A program made the position numbers and the translations under genes. This document shows, one piece after another, positions 1 to 9,096 of a DNA stretch of 64,000 nucleotides. The notes below the pieces were generated by a model. It was not told the DNA's origin, ran no database searches, and saw nothing but the letters and a program-made list of their open reading frames with translations. The stretch is from an uncultured Lachnospiraceae bacterium (GTDB taxonomy: Bacteria; Bacillota; Clostridia; Lachnospirales; Lachnospiraceae). Location of the stretch: NCBI GenBank assembly GCA_947644545.1, contig CANRZW010000007.1:57489-121488 (forward strand). Reading direction: 5' to 3'. Every line of letters starts with the position of its first letter. Positions within the stretch are counted from its first letter, which is position 1.

Positions 1-1068
1 GGTCCAGAAGGTCGGTTTCGGGATACACCCGTTGGCTACCAGTCCGAATCCGCCATGGAACGGTGTAAAGGGAACTCCCTGCTCTTCAAAGATATCTCCG
101 AATGTCCAGTAAGAATAGGACTCATTCACATCGCCCAGTCTGGATAACTGCCGTGCAATATAAGCGGCATTCTGGTTTGTATCATGAAGCGGGCAGTTCG
201 GAATGTAAGAGGTATTAAATTCCGTTATATATATTTCCGTTCCTCTGTATTCATCAAAGCTGTCAATAATATCTCTGGTCGTCTTAAGGTTGGAAAATCC
301 CTGCTCGGCATCGGTAAGTTCCGTATATCCGTAATGGCCGATATGTTTCGGCAGTTCTGTCGTATAGTGGTGTCTGGTCACGAAATCCGGTCTGATCTCC
401 TCCCTCCGGCAGAAACTCAGAAATTCCCTGATCCAAAGTTCATCCTGAACGCCGCAGATGGCCGGACCACCCACCCGGAAGCGCGGATCCAGGCTCTTGA
501 TCGCCCGGAAAGAATACCGAAATAACTTAAAATATTCTTTCATATCGGCGTCTTTCCAGAACCCGGGCAGATTAGGCTCGTTCCACACCTCGATCGGCCA
601 GCTCACGACCTCTTCCTCTCCATAGCGTTCCATCAGATGACGCAGAGTGGCCGTCACCATATCGCACCACGCCTCATAGCTTTTGGGCGGTGTGGTATTC
701 CCTTTCCAGTAGAAAATGGTCTGTTCTCCGGAAGCCATCTTCTCCGGCATAAATCCAAGTTCAAGGAACGGGCGCAGCCCCAGTTCCCTGTAGCTGTCCA
801 TCACCAGATCTAAGTATGTAAAATTATACTCCGCTCTCTTAACGCCGTCCGCATCCTCATACTCCTGATAGATCGCCATATCATCCGAAAAAAGGCCATG
901 GCCGCGAATGTGACGAAAACCGATCTCTTCCTGCACAAGCTTAAGCTGGTCCAGATACTCCTTCTGTAAAGCCAGACCCATCCTGCCTGTGCCGATGCAG
1001 TGATCTACCTGATTATGAAAAGGCATTCTGCTGCTTCTGTCAATTTGATAATGTTTGCTTTCTTTCAT
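1..1068 (-). CDS. GH39 family beta-xylosidase-like glycosidase, 3' part cut by window edge
   Basis: Open minus frame from ATG at 1068 to the window edge; translation includes WPIEVWNEPNLPGFW, and SYWTFGDIFEEQGVPFTPFHGGFGL like the second GH39 at 23216-24709. Confidence 0.85.
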   Translation of the reverse strand, partial: MKESKHYQIDRSSRMPFHNQVDHCIGTGRMGLALQKEYLDQLKLVQEEIGFRHIRGHGLFSDDMAIYQEYEDADGVKRAEYNFTYLDLVMDSYRELGLRPFLELGFMPEKMASGEQTIFYWKGNTTPPKSYEAWCDMVTATLRHLMERYGEEEVVSWPIEVWNEPNLPGFWKDADMKEYFKLFRYSFRAIKSLDPRFRVGGPAICGVQDELWIREFLSFCRREEIRPDFVTRHHYTTELPKHIGHYGYTELTDAEQGFSNLKTTRDIIDSFDEYRGTEIYITEFNTSYIPNCPLHDTNQNAAYIARQLSRLGDVNESYSYWTFGDIFEEQGVPFTPFHGGFGLVANGCIPKPTFWT

Positions 1069-1184
1069 TACTACTCCTTCCTTTTTTCTGTTCCCGGTTT
1101 ATTTTCGTCGTTTATCGTATGTTCCAGAATCTTTACGATGATTATTTTAACATATTTTGTGCATTTACTCCTATATTTCTGCAA

Positions 1185-1229
1185 TTAAAGCGCTGCAAAT
1201 TCACTGTTAATGAATTTGCAGCGCTTTAA
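1185..1229. terminator. Perfect 19-bp stem, 7-nt loop hairpin between transporter operon and GH39
   Basis: TTAAAGCGCTGCAAATTCA / TGAATTTGCAGCGCTTTAA inverted repeat; only a weak T-run. Confidence 0.6.
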
Positions 1230-1263
1230 CAGCCATAAGCTTAAATCTCAAGCTATAAGCCAG

Positions 1264-2148
1264 TTATCCCTTAACCGCACCGATAGCAATACCCTTCACA
1301 AAATACTGTTGTACAAAGGGATAAACAATCATGATCGGCAATACTCCCATTACCGTCAGCGCCATGCGGACAGAAGTTGAAGGCAGGTCCGCCGTATTCA
1401 CACTTCCGCCGGACTGCGCCTGCTGCCGCAGGGAATCGAGATCCCTCTGAATATTCATCAACAATACCTGAATACTGAACATCCGGTCATCGTTAAGATA
1501 ATACAGACCATTCATCCAGTCATTCCAATAAGCCAGGCCAACCAGCAGACCGATCGTTGCAATGATCGGCAGAGCCATGGGAAGCACGATACCGAAGAGG
1601 ATCTTAAACTCACTGGCGCCGTCCACCCTCGCCGCCTCGACAACGGCATCCGGAATATTGGATGTGAAGTAGGTACGCATCATAATGACATTGAACGCAC
1701 TCAGCAGCAGGTTCGGAACCAACAGTGCAAATATAGTATTGCGAATATGGAAAGTCTGCGTCCACATCAGATAAGACGGTACCAGTCCTCCGGAAAACAG
1801 CATGGTGAAAAACAGATAAAAAGCAAAAACATTACGTCCCGGCAGTTCTCTCCTGGATAGCGGATAGGCATACAAAGTAGTGAACAGCAGATTGCACAGC
1901 GTACCCACTATCGTTATCATGAAAGAAATACCGTAGCCACGTACCACTGCGGAGGATTTCGTCATCAGATACTCATATGCATAAGTACTGAATTTCTCGG
2001 GAAAGAAACTGTAACCGTTGGTAACAAGCGTCTGCTCCTCCGTAAAGGAAGACATGATCAGCAGTACAAAAGGCGCCAGCGCACAAATAACGAGAATGAC
2101 AAACAAAATATGGGCAAAAATCTGAAACCCTTTTCCCTTTTCTACCAT
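1264..2148 (-). CDS. Carbohydrate ABC transporter permease (CUT1, YtcP-like)
   Basis: EAARVDGASEFKILFGIVLPMALP EAA motif; ends FVKGIAIGAVKG. Confidence 0.9.
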   Translation of the reverse strand: MVEKGKGFQIFAHILFVILVICALAPFVLLIMSSFTEEQTLVTNGYSFFPEKFSTYAYEYLMTKSSAVVRGYGISFMITIVGTLCNLLFTTLYAYPLSRRELPGRNVFAFYLFFTMLFSGGLVPSYLMWTQTFHIRNTIFALLVPNLLLSAFNVIMMRTYFTSNIPDAVVEAARVDGASEFKILFGIVLPMALPIIATIGLLVGLAYWNDWMNGLYYLNDDRMFSIQVLLMNIQRDLDSLRQQAQSGGSVNTADLPSTSVRMALTVMGVLPIMIVYPFVQQYFVKGIAIGAVKG

Positions 2149-2165
2149 AATCTATACCTCCTTCT

Positions 2166-3083
2166 TTAAAACAGGGAACTTTCATTGTCCACTTTGCGGA
2201 CAACAAAGTTGGCGGTTACCACCAGAATGAATCCCACAACGGACTGATATACGCCGGCGGCGGAAGACATACCGATGTTGTTGGTCTGCATCAGGCCGCG
2301 ATATACATAAGTATCGATGGTCTGAGTCACACTGATCAAAGGACCTGAATTCTGAGGCACCTGATAGAACAGACCAAAATCAGAACGGAAGATCCCGCCA
2401 AGCGCCATCAGTGTCAGAATAATGATCGTAGAACGCAGGCTGGGCAGCGTAACATTCCATACCTGCTGCCAGCGGTTGGCTCCGTCCACCACGGCTGCCT
2501 CATATAAAGTATGATCGATGCCGCAAATGGTAGCATAATACAGGATCATGTTATATCCCAGATTCTTCCAGACATTGATGATGACCAGGATAACCGGCCA
2601 GTATTTCGGCGTGTTGTACCAGTCGATTGCCTCCATGCCAAAAGCCTTCAACAGCGAATTGTTAATATAGCCGTTGCCGCTGCTTAAGAAAGCAAATGCC
2701 AGATAACTGACAATAACCATCGAAATCAGATACGGAATCAAGATTACGGTCTGATAGAACTGCTTCGCTCTTTTACTGCGAACTTCATTCAGAATAATGG
2801 CAATGGAAACAGCCAATACAGTTCCCAATGCAATAAATACCAGATTATAAAGCAATGTGTTACGAATCATAACAAAAGCATCGTTTGTCCGGAACAAAAA
2901 AGAAAAATTATTGAACCCACACCACGGACTGCCGTAGATGCCGTCTCTGGCGTTATACTGCCGGAAGGCGATCTGAATACCGAACATGGGAATATAGCAG
3001 TTAATAAACAAGTAGATAACGCCGGGCATGAACATCAAATAAAGGGGCCAGAAACGCTTCATTGTTTTTCCGAATTTCTTCAT
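2166..3083 (-). CDS. Carbohydrate ABC transporter permease (LplB-like)
   Basis: ORF 2166..3128; RBS GGAGG favours MKKFGKTMKRF start; EAAVVDGANRWQQVWNVTLPSL motif. Confidence 0.88.
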   Translation of the reverse strand: MKKFGKTMKRFWPLYLMFMPGVIYLFINCYIPMFGIQIAFRQYNARDGIYGSPWCGFNNFSFLFRTNDAFVMIRNTLLYNLVFIALGTVLAVSIAIILNEVRSKRAKQFYQTVILIPYLISMVIVSYLAFAFLSSGNGYINNSLLKAFGMEAIDWYNTPKYWPVILVIINVWKNLGYNMILYYATICGIDHTLYEAAVVDGANRWQQVWNVTLPSLRSTIIILTLMALGGIFRSDFGLFYQVPQNSGPLISVTQTIDTYVYRGLMQTNNIGMSSAAGVYQSVVGFILVVTANFVVRKVDNESSLF

Positions 3084-3178
3084 ATTCATTCCTCCATAAG
3101 ATTTAAAAGCGGGCTGAGAATTTCCCATACCCGCCTTATCTTTACAACATGATCAGTTATACAGCTTCTAAATTTCTC

Positions 3179-4705
3179 TTACTTCCCTGCAAGAAATTCA
3201 TCCAGCTGTTTCTGTTTCTCGGCAATGATCTCATTGATCCCGGCAGCCTCCAGCTCGGCAATGAACTTCGGCAGATTCTCTGCCGGATCCATAGCGCCCC
3301 ACCGTAAAGCCGTATGATATGATGAAATTACGTTATTGCAGGCAGTAACCTGATTCATCACAGAACTGCTGTCCCAGGAAAAACCATGTGCCGGGCTGGC
3401 AGCTCCTTCATTGTTGAACTTGTTAAGCTGTTCCCACAAGTCAGTATCAGTGCCTTCCCAGACCGGCGTAAGCTGCTGATTCGGCCAGGACCAGTCAACG
3501 GAAGAATATCCGCTGGCATTGGGATCCACACCTTCAGGAGTCGTAATGGTAGTCTTGGAATCGTCTGTATAGACCCAATGTTTGCCTTCAATACCATTAA
3601 TAAGCAGATTGGACACTTCAGCGTCGGTGTACATCAGATTCCACAGCTCCATAGCCTTCTCCGGATGCGGAGAGGAATAAGGAATAATAAAGGAATTGCC
3701 ATTGGAACAGTCCGTATATTTATAAGGCTCGATGACCTTCATAAATACGACTTCCTTACCTGTTGACTTATAGTTCTCAAATTCCTTGCCGGGCTTCCAG
3801 TTCTCAAACATGGCAAACCCGTTGCCGGAAAGCAGGTTATTCTCTGTCGTCGTCGTAGCATCCGGCATGATCAGCCCTTCCTGATTCCATTTGTACATCA
3901 TCTCACAGAATTCACGATAACTGTCCATAGCATAGTAGTTAACAACTTTTGTGCTGTCACTAAATGCATTCTCCAGAACTCCCAGATTATCTCCGAGCGG
4001 ATCAATCGGGAACGACTCCTGCATACCGCCGCCGGCCCAGGTAGGGACCAGAGGATACATATCAGGGTACGCCTCGTGGACCTTCTTTAAGATTTCATAC
4101 ATGTCATCGTATGTACCCATCTCCGGAACAGTTATACCCAACTCATCTACAATATCTTTCCGCATGGAAAAACCGGCAGAATGAGAAGTATCCTTCATAT
4201 CAGGAAGCGCATACAACACGCCGCCGAAACGGCAGGCATCCAAATCCACAGGATTGATCACTTCCAGGGCCCCCTGGCCATACTGCTCAACCAATTCATC
4301 CAGGCCGGTAGCATAACTGTTACGCACGATCGTAGCCAGCTGACCGTTCACATTATTATAATTCAGCAGATCGATAGCCTCCCCGGAGGAAAGCGCCAGA
4401 TTAATCTGTTCCGCATCCTGACCGCGAACCAGTTCAATCTCCACACCGATCTTCTCGCGTGTGATTTCACTGACTGCCGCAGCAACCTCATTACAATCCT
4501 CCGTATCGGCGGTGCCAACTCCCCAGACAACCAATTTTACGATCTCACCATTGTCCGTTGTACCGCCTGTACTTTCACCGCCGCCTGAACCGCCGTCACC
4601 TGTACCGGACGCACTGCCGCCTGAACCGCCGCCACATGCTGCCAGGCTGACTGCTGTCAGACATGCAAGCATGACTGCTGTACCTTTTTTCCAAAATTTC
4701 ATCAT
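3179..4705 (-). CDS. Extracellular solute-binding lipoprotein of a sugar ABC importer
   Basis: Lipobox LAACGGG, Gly/Ser-rich linker, long periplasmic-type domain, upstream of two permeases. Confidence 0.9.
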   Translation of the reverse strand: MMKFWKKGTAVMLACLTAVSLAACGGGSGGSASGTGDGGSGGGESTGGTTDNGEIVKLVVWGVGTADTEDCNEVAAAVSEITREKIGVEIELVRGQDAEQINLALSSGEAIDLLNYNNVNGQLATIVRNSYATGLDELVEQYGQGALEVINPVDLDACRFGGVLYALPDMKDTSHSAGFSMRKDIVDELGITVPEMGTYDDMYEILKKVHEAYPDMYPLVPTWAGGGMQESFPIDPLGDNLGVLENAFSDSTKVVNYYAMDSYREFCEMMYKWNQEGLIMPDATTTTENNLLSGNGFAMFENWKPGKEFENYKSTGKEVVFMKVIEPYKYTDCSNGNSFIIPYSSPHPEKAMELWNLMYTDAEVSNLLINGIEGKHWVYTDDSKTTITTPEGVDPNASGYSSVDWSWPNQQLTPVWEGTDTDLWEQLNKFNNEGAASPAHGFSWDSSSVMNQVTACNNVISSYHTALRWGAMDPAENLPKFIAELEAAGINEIIAEKQKQLDEFLAGK

Positions 4706-4772
4706 TTACACATTCAACTCCTTCATAATAATTGTAGTAGTTATTAGCGCCCCTCTCCAAGGGCTGTTTTGT

Positions 4773-4790
4773 TTGTTTAACGCTAAACAA
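4773..4790. promoter_or_regulatory. LacI-family operator candidate TTGTTTAACGCTAAACAA
   Basis: 18-nt near-perfect palindrome 13 nt downstream of the predicted -10; related to sites at 8807 and 12289. Confidence 0.75.
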
Positions 4791-4802
4791 GCTTGTATTC
4801 AC

Positions 4803-4832
4803 ATTTTACCCCCCCCCCCGGTATAATGTCAA
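4803..4832 (-). promoter_or_regulatory. Promoter TTGACA-N18-TAAAAT with G11 tract in the spacer
   Basis: Minus strand TTGACA TTATACC GGGGGGGGGGG TAAAAT; same operator geometry as promoters at 8836-8864 and 12315-12343. Confidence 0.7.
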
Positions 4833-4965
4833 CAAAAATCAATCAAAAAACAAAAAATGGTAGCATAATGATCGCAACCATATTTGTTTTTTTATTTTCT
4901 TTCTTAATTTTGTACATATATATCATTAAATCATCTTTCTGCTTCATGCATACCGCACGAAAAAA

Positions 4966-4994
4966 ACAGAGGGCAGACTACGCTGCCCCCCTGT
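4966..4994 (-). terminator. Rho-independent terminator after solute-binding gene 5028-6830
   Basis: Minus ACAGGGGGGCAG/CTGCCCTCTGT stem followed by T-run. Confidence 0.75.
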
Positions 4995-5027
4995 CAATTC
5001 TATTCTTTCTGTTTATTTCATTATTAT

Positions 5028-6830
5028 TTATTTCACTGCTTTTCTGGCGTCAATAACAGGCTGATATTTCTCTGTATCGAATGCTACCAGATCGTTCCAG
5101 CCGAAGCCTTCCAGCTGTGAACACATATCATCCCAAATAGCCTCAAAGCCTGCCTCGTCTGCCGCAAAGATTGCTTTCCAGGAAGCATCACATACGATGG
5201 TCTTACACTGGCTGCGGATCAGGCCGATGTCTGTCGTATCAATCGCAAGAGACATGTTAATGCTGGGTACCGGAGTCATCATACCATTGCTCTTTAAGTA
5301 CTCAACTTCGTTCTCTGCGCCGTATTTTTCTTTCCACTCTTTGTTGGTCTTGGTATTGTTCTTCTCCAGGTAAGATGCCCACAGATCAGGCACATAGCTC
5401 TCGCCGTTAACCGGGTTTGTATCGTAGCCCTGCACGATCCACTGGTTAACCTGGTTGTTACCGTCTGTCCAGTTACCACCGCCCAGTTCTTCAGGAATCA
5501 TGATCTCTGTCGTAAATCTGTTGTAACCGTCTTCTGTCAGCGTATAAGTTCCGTCATCATTTACAGTATAGATAATGCCTTCGTCACCGACATGCTGAAC
5601 CGTACATCCTTCAGGAGATGCCAGCCAATCAAGGAACTCCATGATACGTGCCTTCTTCTCGTCATCTACCTGAGAGCCGATACCGAACACACGGCCGCTG
5701 CCGTAATAATAATCGGAAGTCTGGAATACCGTCATATCTGCGATAGGCATACCCATGTAGTTAGCGCCCTTTTCTCCGATCTCAGGAGAATTGGTAAATC
5801 CCTGCATCCAGTTGTTCCATACCAGATAGGTTCTCTTCTGCTTCATCTTATCGTTAGCGGAAGTCCAGTCCTGTGTAGCGGAATCCGGGTCAACGATACC
5901 GCTCTGATTCGCATCGAAGAAGAAACGGAGCATCTTATAATACGCGCCGTTCTTGTCGGTCAACGGTGTAATGGAATGATCGGAGCCGATCAGAACGGAA
6001 CCGTTCACTTCCTGTCCGTACCACTTCGTCAGCTGGTTAACGTTCTCGATGGATGTGCTGTCCCAGTCTTTCCACATAGTTATACCGTAAGCCTTGTCGC
6101 CCGCTTCATTGGTGGGATGTGCAGCCTGCATATCCACCAGTACCTGGATCAGGTCGTCTAATGTGTTCAGGTCAGGCCGTCCAAGCTCTGTATAGAAATC
6201 CCACGGGATTCTCGGCATGGAGGAAACCGTCTCAGCCATATAAGCAGTCGGTCCGTTGGTGTTCATCTCTGTGGGGATCGCCCAGATGCCGTCGCCGATT
6301 CCGGCATTGAATTTCTCGATCTGCTCCCAGTATCTCATCAGATTCGGATAGCTCTTGATCTCTGCGCTCATGTCGGCAACGAGACCTACATCGATACACT
6401 CCAGCATATCTGCATTATCCAGCAGGATGATGTCACCCAGATTTCCGGCAGCCGTTCTGGTCTGATACAGCGCTTCACCGTCACCGGATACCTGCGGCGC
6501 AATGATATTCAGAACAATATTAAACTTATCCTTCAGGATCTTGCCATACCATCCGCTCTGCAATCCCTGATAGTTGGACGCCACATCATAAACCTCAAGC
6601 GTCAGCTCTTCGTCATGGGAAACCGTCGGCGCTGCCGCCGCCTCATCAGTAGATGCTTCCTCTCCGTCAGCAGCCTCCGCGGCATCGGACTCCGGAGCCG
6701 CTTCTTCTGCCGGCGCTTCCTCTTCCGCCGGTGAAGCTGTTTCTGACTGCCCGCCGCCTCCACAGCCGCTCAGAATCATGGAAGTTGTCATTACAACTGC
6801 CAATAATGTTGCTACAATACGCTTTTTCAT
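5028..6830 (-). CDS. Extracellular solute-binding lipoprotein (LplA-like)
   Basis: Lipobox ILSGCGGG, acidic Ala/Glu linker, solute-binding domain, follows two permease genes. Confidence 0.9.
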   Translation of the reverse strand: MKKRIVATLLAVVMTTSMILSGCGGGGQSETASPAEEEAPAEEAAPESDAAEAADGEEASTDEAAAAPTVSHDEELTLEVYDVASNYQGLQSGWYGKILKDKFNIVLNIIAPQVSGDGEALYQTRTAAGNLGDIILLDNADMLECIDVGLVADMSAEIKSYPNLMRYWEQIEKFNAGIGDGIWAIPTEMNTNGPTAYMAETVSSMPRIPWDFYTELGRPDLNTLDDLIQVLVDMQAAHPTNEAGDKAYGITMWKDWDSTSIENVNQLTKWYGQEVNGSVLIGSDHSITPLTDKNGAYYKMLRFFFDANQSGIVDPDSATQDWTSANDKMKQKRTYLVWNNWMQGFTNSPEIGEKGANYMGMPIADMTVFQTSDYYYGSGRVFGIGSQVDDEKKARIMEFLDWLASPEGCTVQHVGDEGIIYTVNDDGTYTLTEDGYNRFTTEIMIPEELGGGNWTDGNNQVNQWIVQGYDTNPVNGESYVPDLWASYLEKNNTKTNKEWKEKYGAENEVEYLKSNGMMTPVPSINMSLAIDTTDIGLIRSQCKTIVCDASWKAIFAADEAGFEAIWDDMCSQLEGFGWNDLVAFDTEKYQPVIDARKAVK

Positions 6831-6919
6831 TACTTACCTCCTTAAAAATTTGTCTTATTTACTTTTATAACAAGCGGTATATTTCCCGCCTATCATCATT
6901 AGGAACCTCTATTCTGCCG

Positions 6920-7843
6920 TTAACCTTTGACCGCACCGACCATAATACCTTTAACAAAGTACTTCTGGAAGAACGGATACACGCACATGATCGGCAGCAC
7001 CACAATAATGGTAATCGTCATACGGATACTGGTAGCGGTCTGGGTTGTTGCCGCAGCCGCAGCCAAGGAACTCGAACTGCTGGTATTCGCCAGAGCCGAC
7101 AAGGAACTTGCCTGATTCAAATACTGGTACAACACAAACTGCAGAGGATAAAGCTTCGTATCCGTAACAAGCAGCAACGTATCCTGAAACGCGTTCCACT
7201 GATTAACCGCCGCAAAAATAGCAACCGTAGCCATGATCGGCTTAATAACCGGTATCATCACCTTAAAGAAGATCGTCAGGATACCCGCACCGTCGATCTC
7301 CGCCGCCTCCTGCAGCTCCTTCGGCACTGATTCCACGAAAGTCTTCGTCAGAACGATATGGAACGGCGACACGATCATCGGGAGGATGTATCCCCAGAAA
7401 TTATTTGTCAGATGCATATTCTTCATGACCAAAAACCAGGGAATAATACCTGCATTAAAGTACATCGTAGCGATCACCAGTCTGTACCATACCTTCCTGT
7501 GCCACATCTTATCCTGGGAAAACATGAATCCCAGAAACGCCGAAGCGCTCACGGTACAGAAAGTACCCAGAACAGTACGCATCAGTGAGATCTTAGCCGC
7601 CTGGAACAGACCGTCGATTCCCAATGCACTGCTGTAATTCTTCCAGTGCACGCCCTGCGGCCAGAATAAGATCACGCCTCTGGAACTTAAGTCGTTTGCA
7701 CTGATCGTATTGATAAACATATAATAGAACGGATACAGGCACAGGAGCGCGCAGATCCCGAATACTATGTAACATACAACGCTGACCATCCGGTCCCCAA
7801 AACTCTCATGCCTTCTTTTCTTCAAAGCAATCTCTCTACTCAT
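6920..7843 (-). CDS. Carbohydrate ABC transporter permease (YtcP-like)
   Basis: QEAAEIDGAGILTIFFKVMIPVIKP motif; ends FVKGIMVGAVKG. Confidence 0.9.
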   Translation of the reverse strand: MSREIALKKRRHESFGDRMVSVVCYIVFGICALLCLYPFYYMFINTISANDLSSRGVILFWPQGVHWKNYSSALGIDGLFQAAKISLMRTVLGTFCTVSASAFLGFMFSQDKMWHRKVWYRLVIATMYFNAGIIPWFLVMKNMHLTNNFWGYILPMIVSPFHIVLTKTFVESVPKELQEAAEIDGAGILTIFFKVMIPVIKPIMATVAIFAAVNQWNAFQDTLLLVTDTKLYPLQFVLYQYLNQASSLSALANTSSSSSLAAAAATTQTATSIRMTITIIVVLPIMCVYPFFQKYFVKGIMVGAVKG

Positions 7844-7865
7844 GAAATCCTCCTTCTTACAACCC

Positions 7866-8789
7866 TTACAGGAAACTCTCGCCGCGCGTCATCTTAGAAA
7901 TGGAATTGGCGCAGATCAAAAGGATCACACTGACAACACTCTTAAGCATACTCAGAGCCACGGATACGGAATAACTGCCGCTTCCCATCGCCAGATTGTA
8001 AACATACAGATCCAATACCTGTATATAGTCTTTATTAAATGCGTTCTGGAAGACATAATACTGTTCCATGCCGTTCGACAGGAAATTACCAATATTCATC
8101 ATAAGCAGAACGAAGAAGGTCGGCAGAAGACTCGGTATCGTAATATAGCGGATCATCTGCATTCTCGTCGCGCCATCCACCTTAGCCGCCTGGAACAGCT
8201 CATCGTCGATACTGGAGATCGCTGCAATATACATGATCGCCGCCCATCCAAGATTCTTCCACGTAAGCCACAGCCACTGTGTGAGCCACACATGTTCAGA
8301 TGACTGCAGCAGGAGCACCGGCTCCTTGATCAGTCCAAGATTCAACAGCAGCGTGTTCACCATTCCGGTGCTGTTAAACAAGCTGAAGGCCAGAGAGTAA
8401 ACCAATACCCAGCTGATAAAATTCGGCAGCGTCGTAACCGTCTGGACAAACTTCCGAAACGGTATACATCTGATCTCATTGAGAAATACAGCAAATATCA
8501 TAGGCAGCCATGACGTCCCAAGCGTGATACCACTCATAACAAAGGTATTCTTCAACACCTGGAGCAGCTGGGAAACCTTCACCGGATTCTCCACCAGCGA
8601 TTTAAACCATTTCAAGCCGACGAACTCAGCCTCGGAAAACGGTCTCGGCGGCCTGTAATCATAGAATGCGTACAGCCATCCGTACAACGGGTAGTAGGCA
8701 AATAACAGTACCAACACCAAAAAAGGGAGTACATAAAGAAACAGCTTAATCGAGTACCATTTCTTCTTATCAATCTTACTAAGCATCAT
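7866..8789 (-). CDS. Carbohydrate ABC transporter permease (LplB-like)
   Basis: FQAAKVDGATRMQMIRYITIPSL motif; multiple TM segments. Confidence 0.9.
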   Translation of the reverse strand: MMLSKIDKKKWYSIKLFLYVLPFLVLVLLFAYYPLYGWLYAFYDYRPPRPFSEAEFVGLKWFKSLVENPVKVSQLLQVLKNTFVMSGITLGTSWLPMIFAVFLNEIRCIPFRKFVQTVTTLPNFISWVLVYSLAFSLFNSTGMVNTLLLNLGLIKEPVLLLQSSEHVWLTQWLWLTWKNLGWAAIMYIAAISSIDDELFQAAKVDGATRMQMIRYITIPSLLPTFFVLLMMNIGNFLSNGMEQYYVFQNAFNKDYIQVLDLYVYNLAMGSGSYSVSVALSMLKSVVSVILLICANSISKMTRGESFL

Positions 8790-8806
8790 TATCCATCCTC
8801 TCTGAT

Positions 8807-8824
8807 TTGTTTAACGTTTAACCA
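8807..8824. promoter_or_regulatory. LacI-family operator candidate TTGTTTAACGTTTAACCA
   Basis: Identical 18-mer recurs at 12289-12306; imperfect palindrome downstream of predicted -10. Confidence 0.8.
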
Positions 8825-8835
8825 CCTATATACAA

Positions 8836-8864
8836 ACAATACAGCCATTTTCACTTTTTGTCAA
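8836..8864 (-). promoter_or_regulatory. Promoter TTGACA-N17-TATTGT for permease/solute-binding operon
   Basis: Minus strand TTGACA AAAAGTGAAAATGGCTG TATTGT, 12 nt upstream of operator. Confidence 0.75.
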
Positions 8865-9052
8865 TATTGTTTTATGCAATTATTACTAATATTTTACCTT
8901 TTTTTTTTTTTTTAGTGAAAAATGCCATATTTTTTCTAATTCCAAAAAAAGCATATTTACATTCCACATATAAGTATCGTTAAACCATTTATCGCGCATA
9001 TTTGTTGTGGAAAACCTTATAGAAAATGGATGCTCAGAGGATATCTCAAAGA

Positions 9053-9079
9053 GAAACAGCGCCGTCCGGGCGCTGTTTC
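9053..9079 (-). terminator. Rho-independent type hairpin after GH43 gene
   Basis: GAAACAGCGCC / GGCGCTGTTTC stem just downstream of stop at 9097. Confidence 0.7.
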
Positions 9080-9096
9080 ATCAGAACTTATTATTT

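Noticed and set aside
184-525. Plus-strand ORF near window start
   Set aside because: Lies antisense to the partial GH39 gene.
4793-5056. 87-aa plus-strand ORF containing the poly-C tract
   Set aside because: Covers a promoter and terminator region; low-complexity translation without RBS or domain.
8971-8990. Possible fourth LacI operator (ATCGTTAAACCATTT)
   Set aside because: Only one half-site matches, with no palindrome or promoter geometry.
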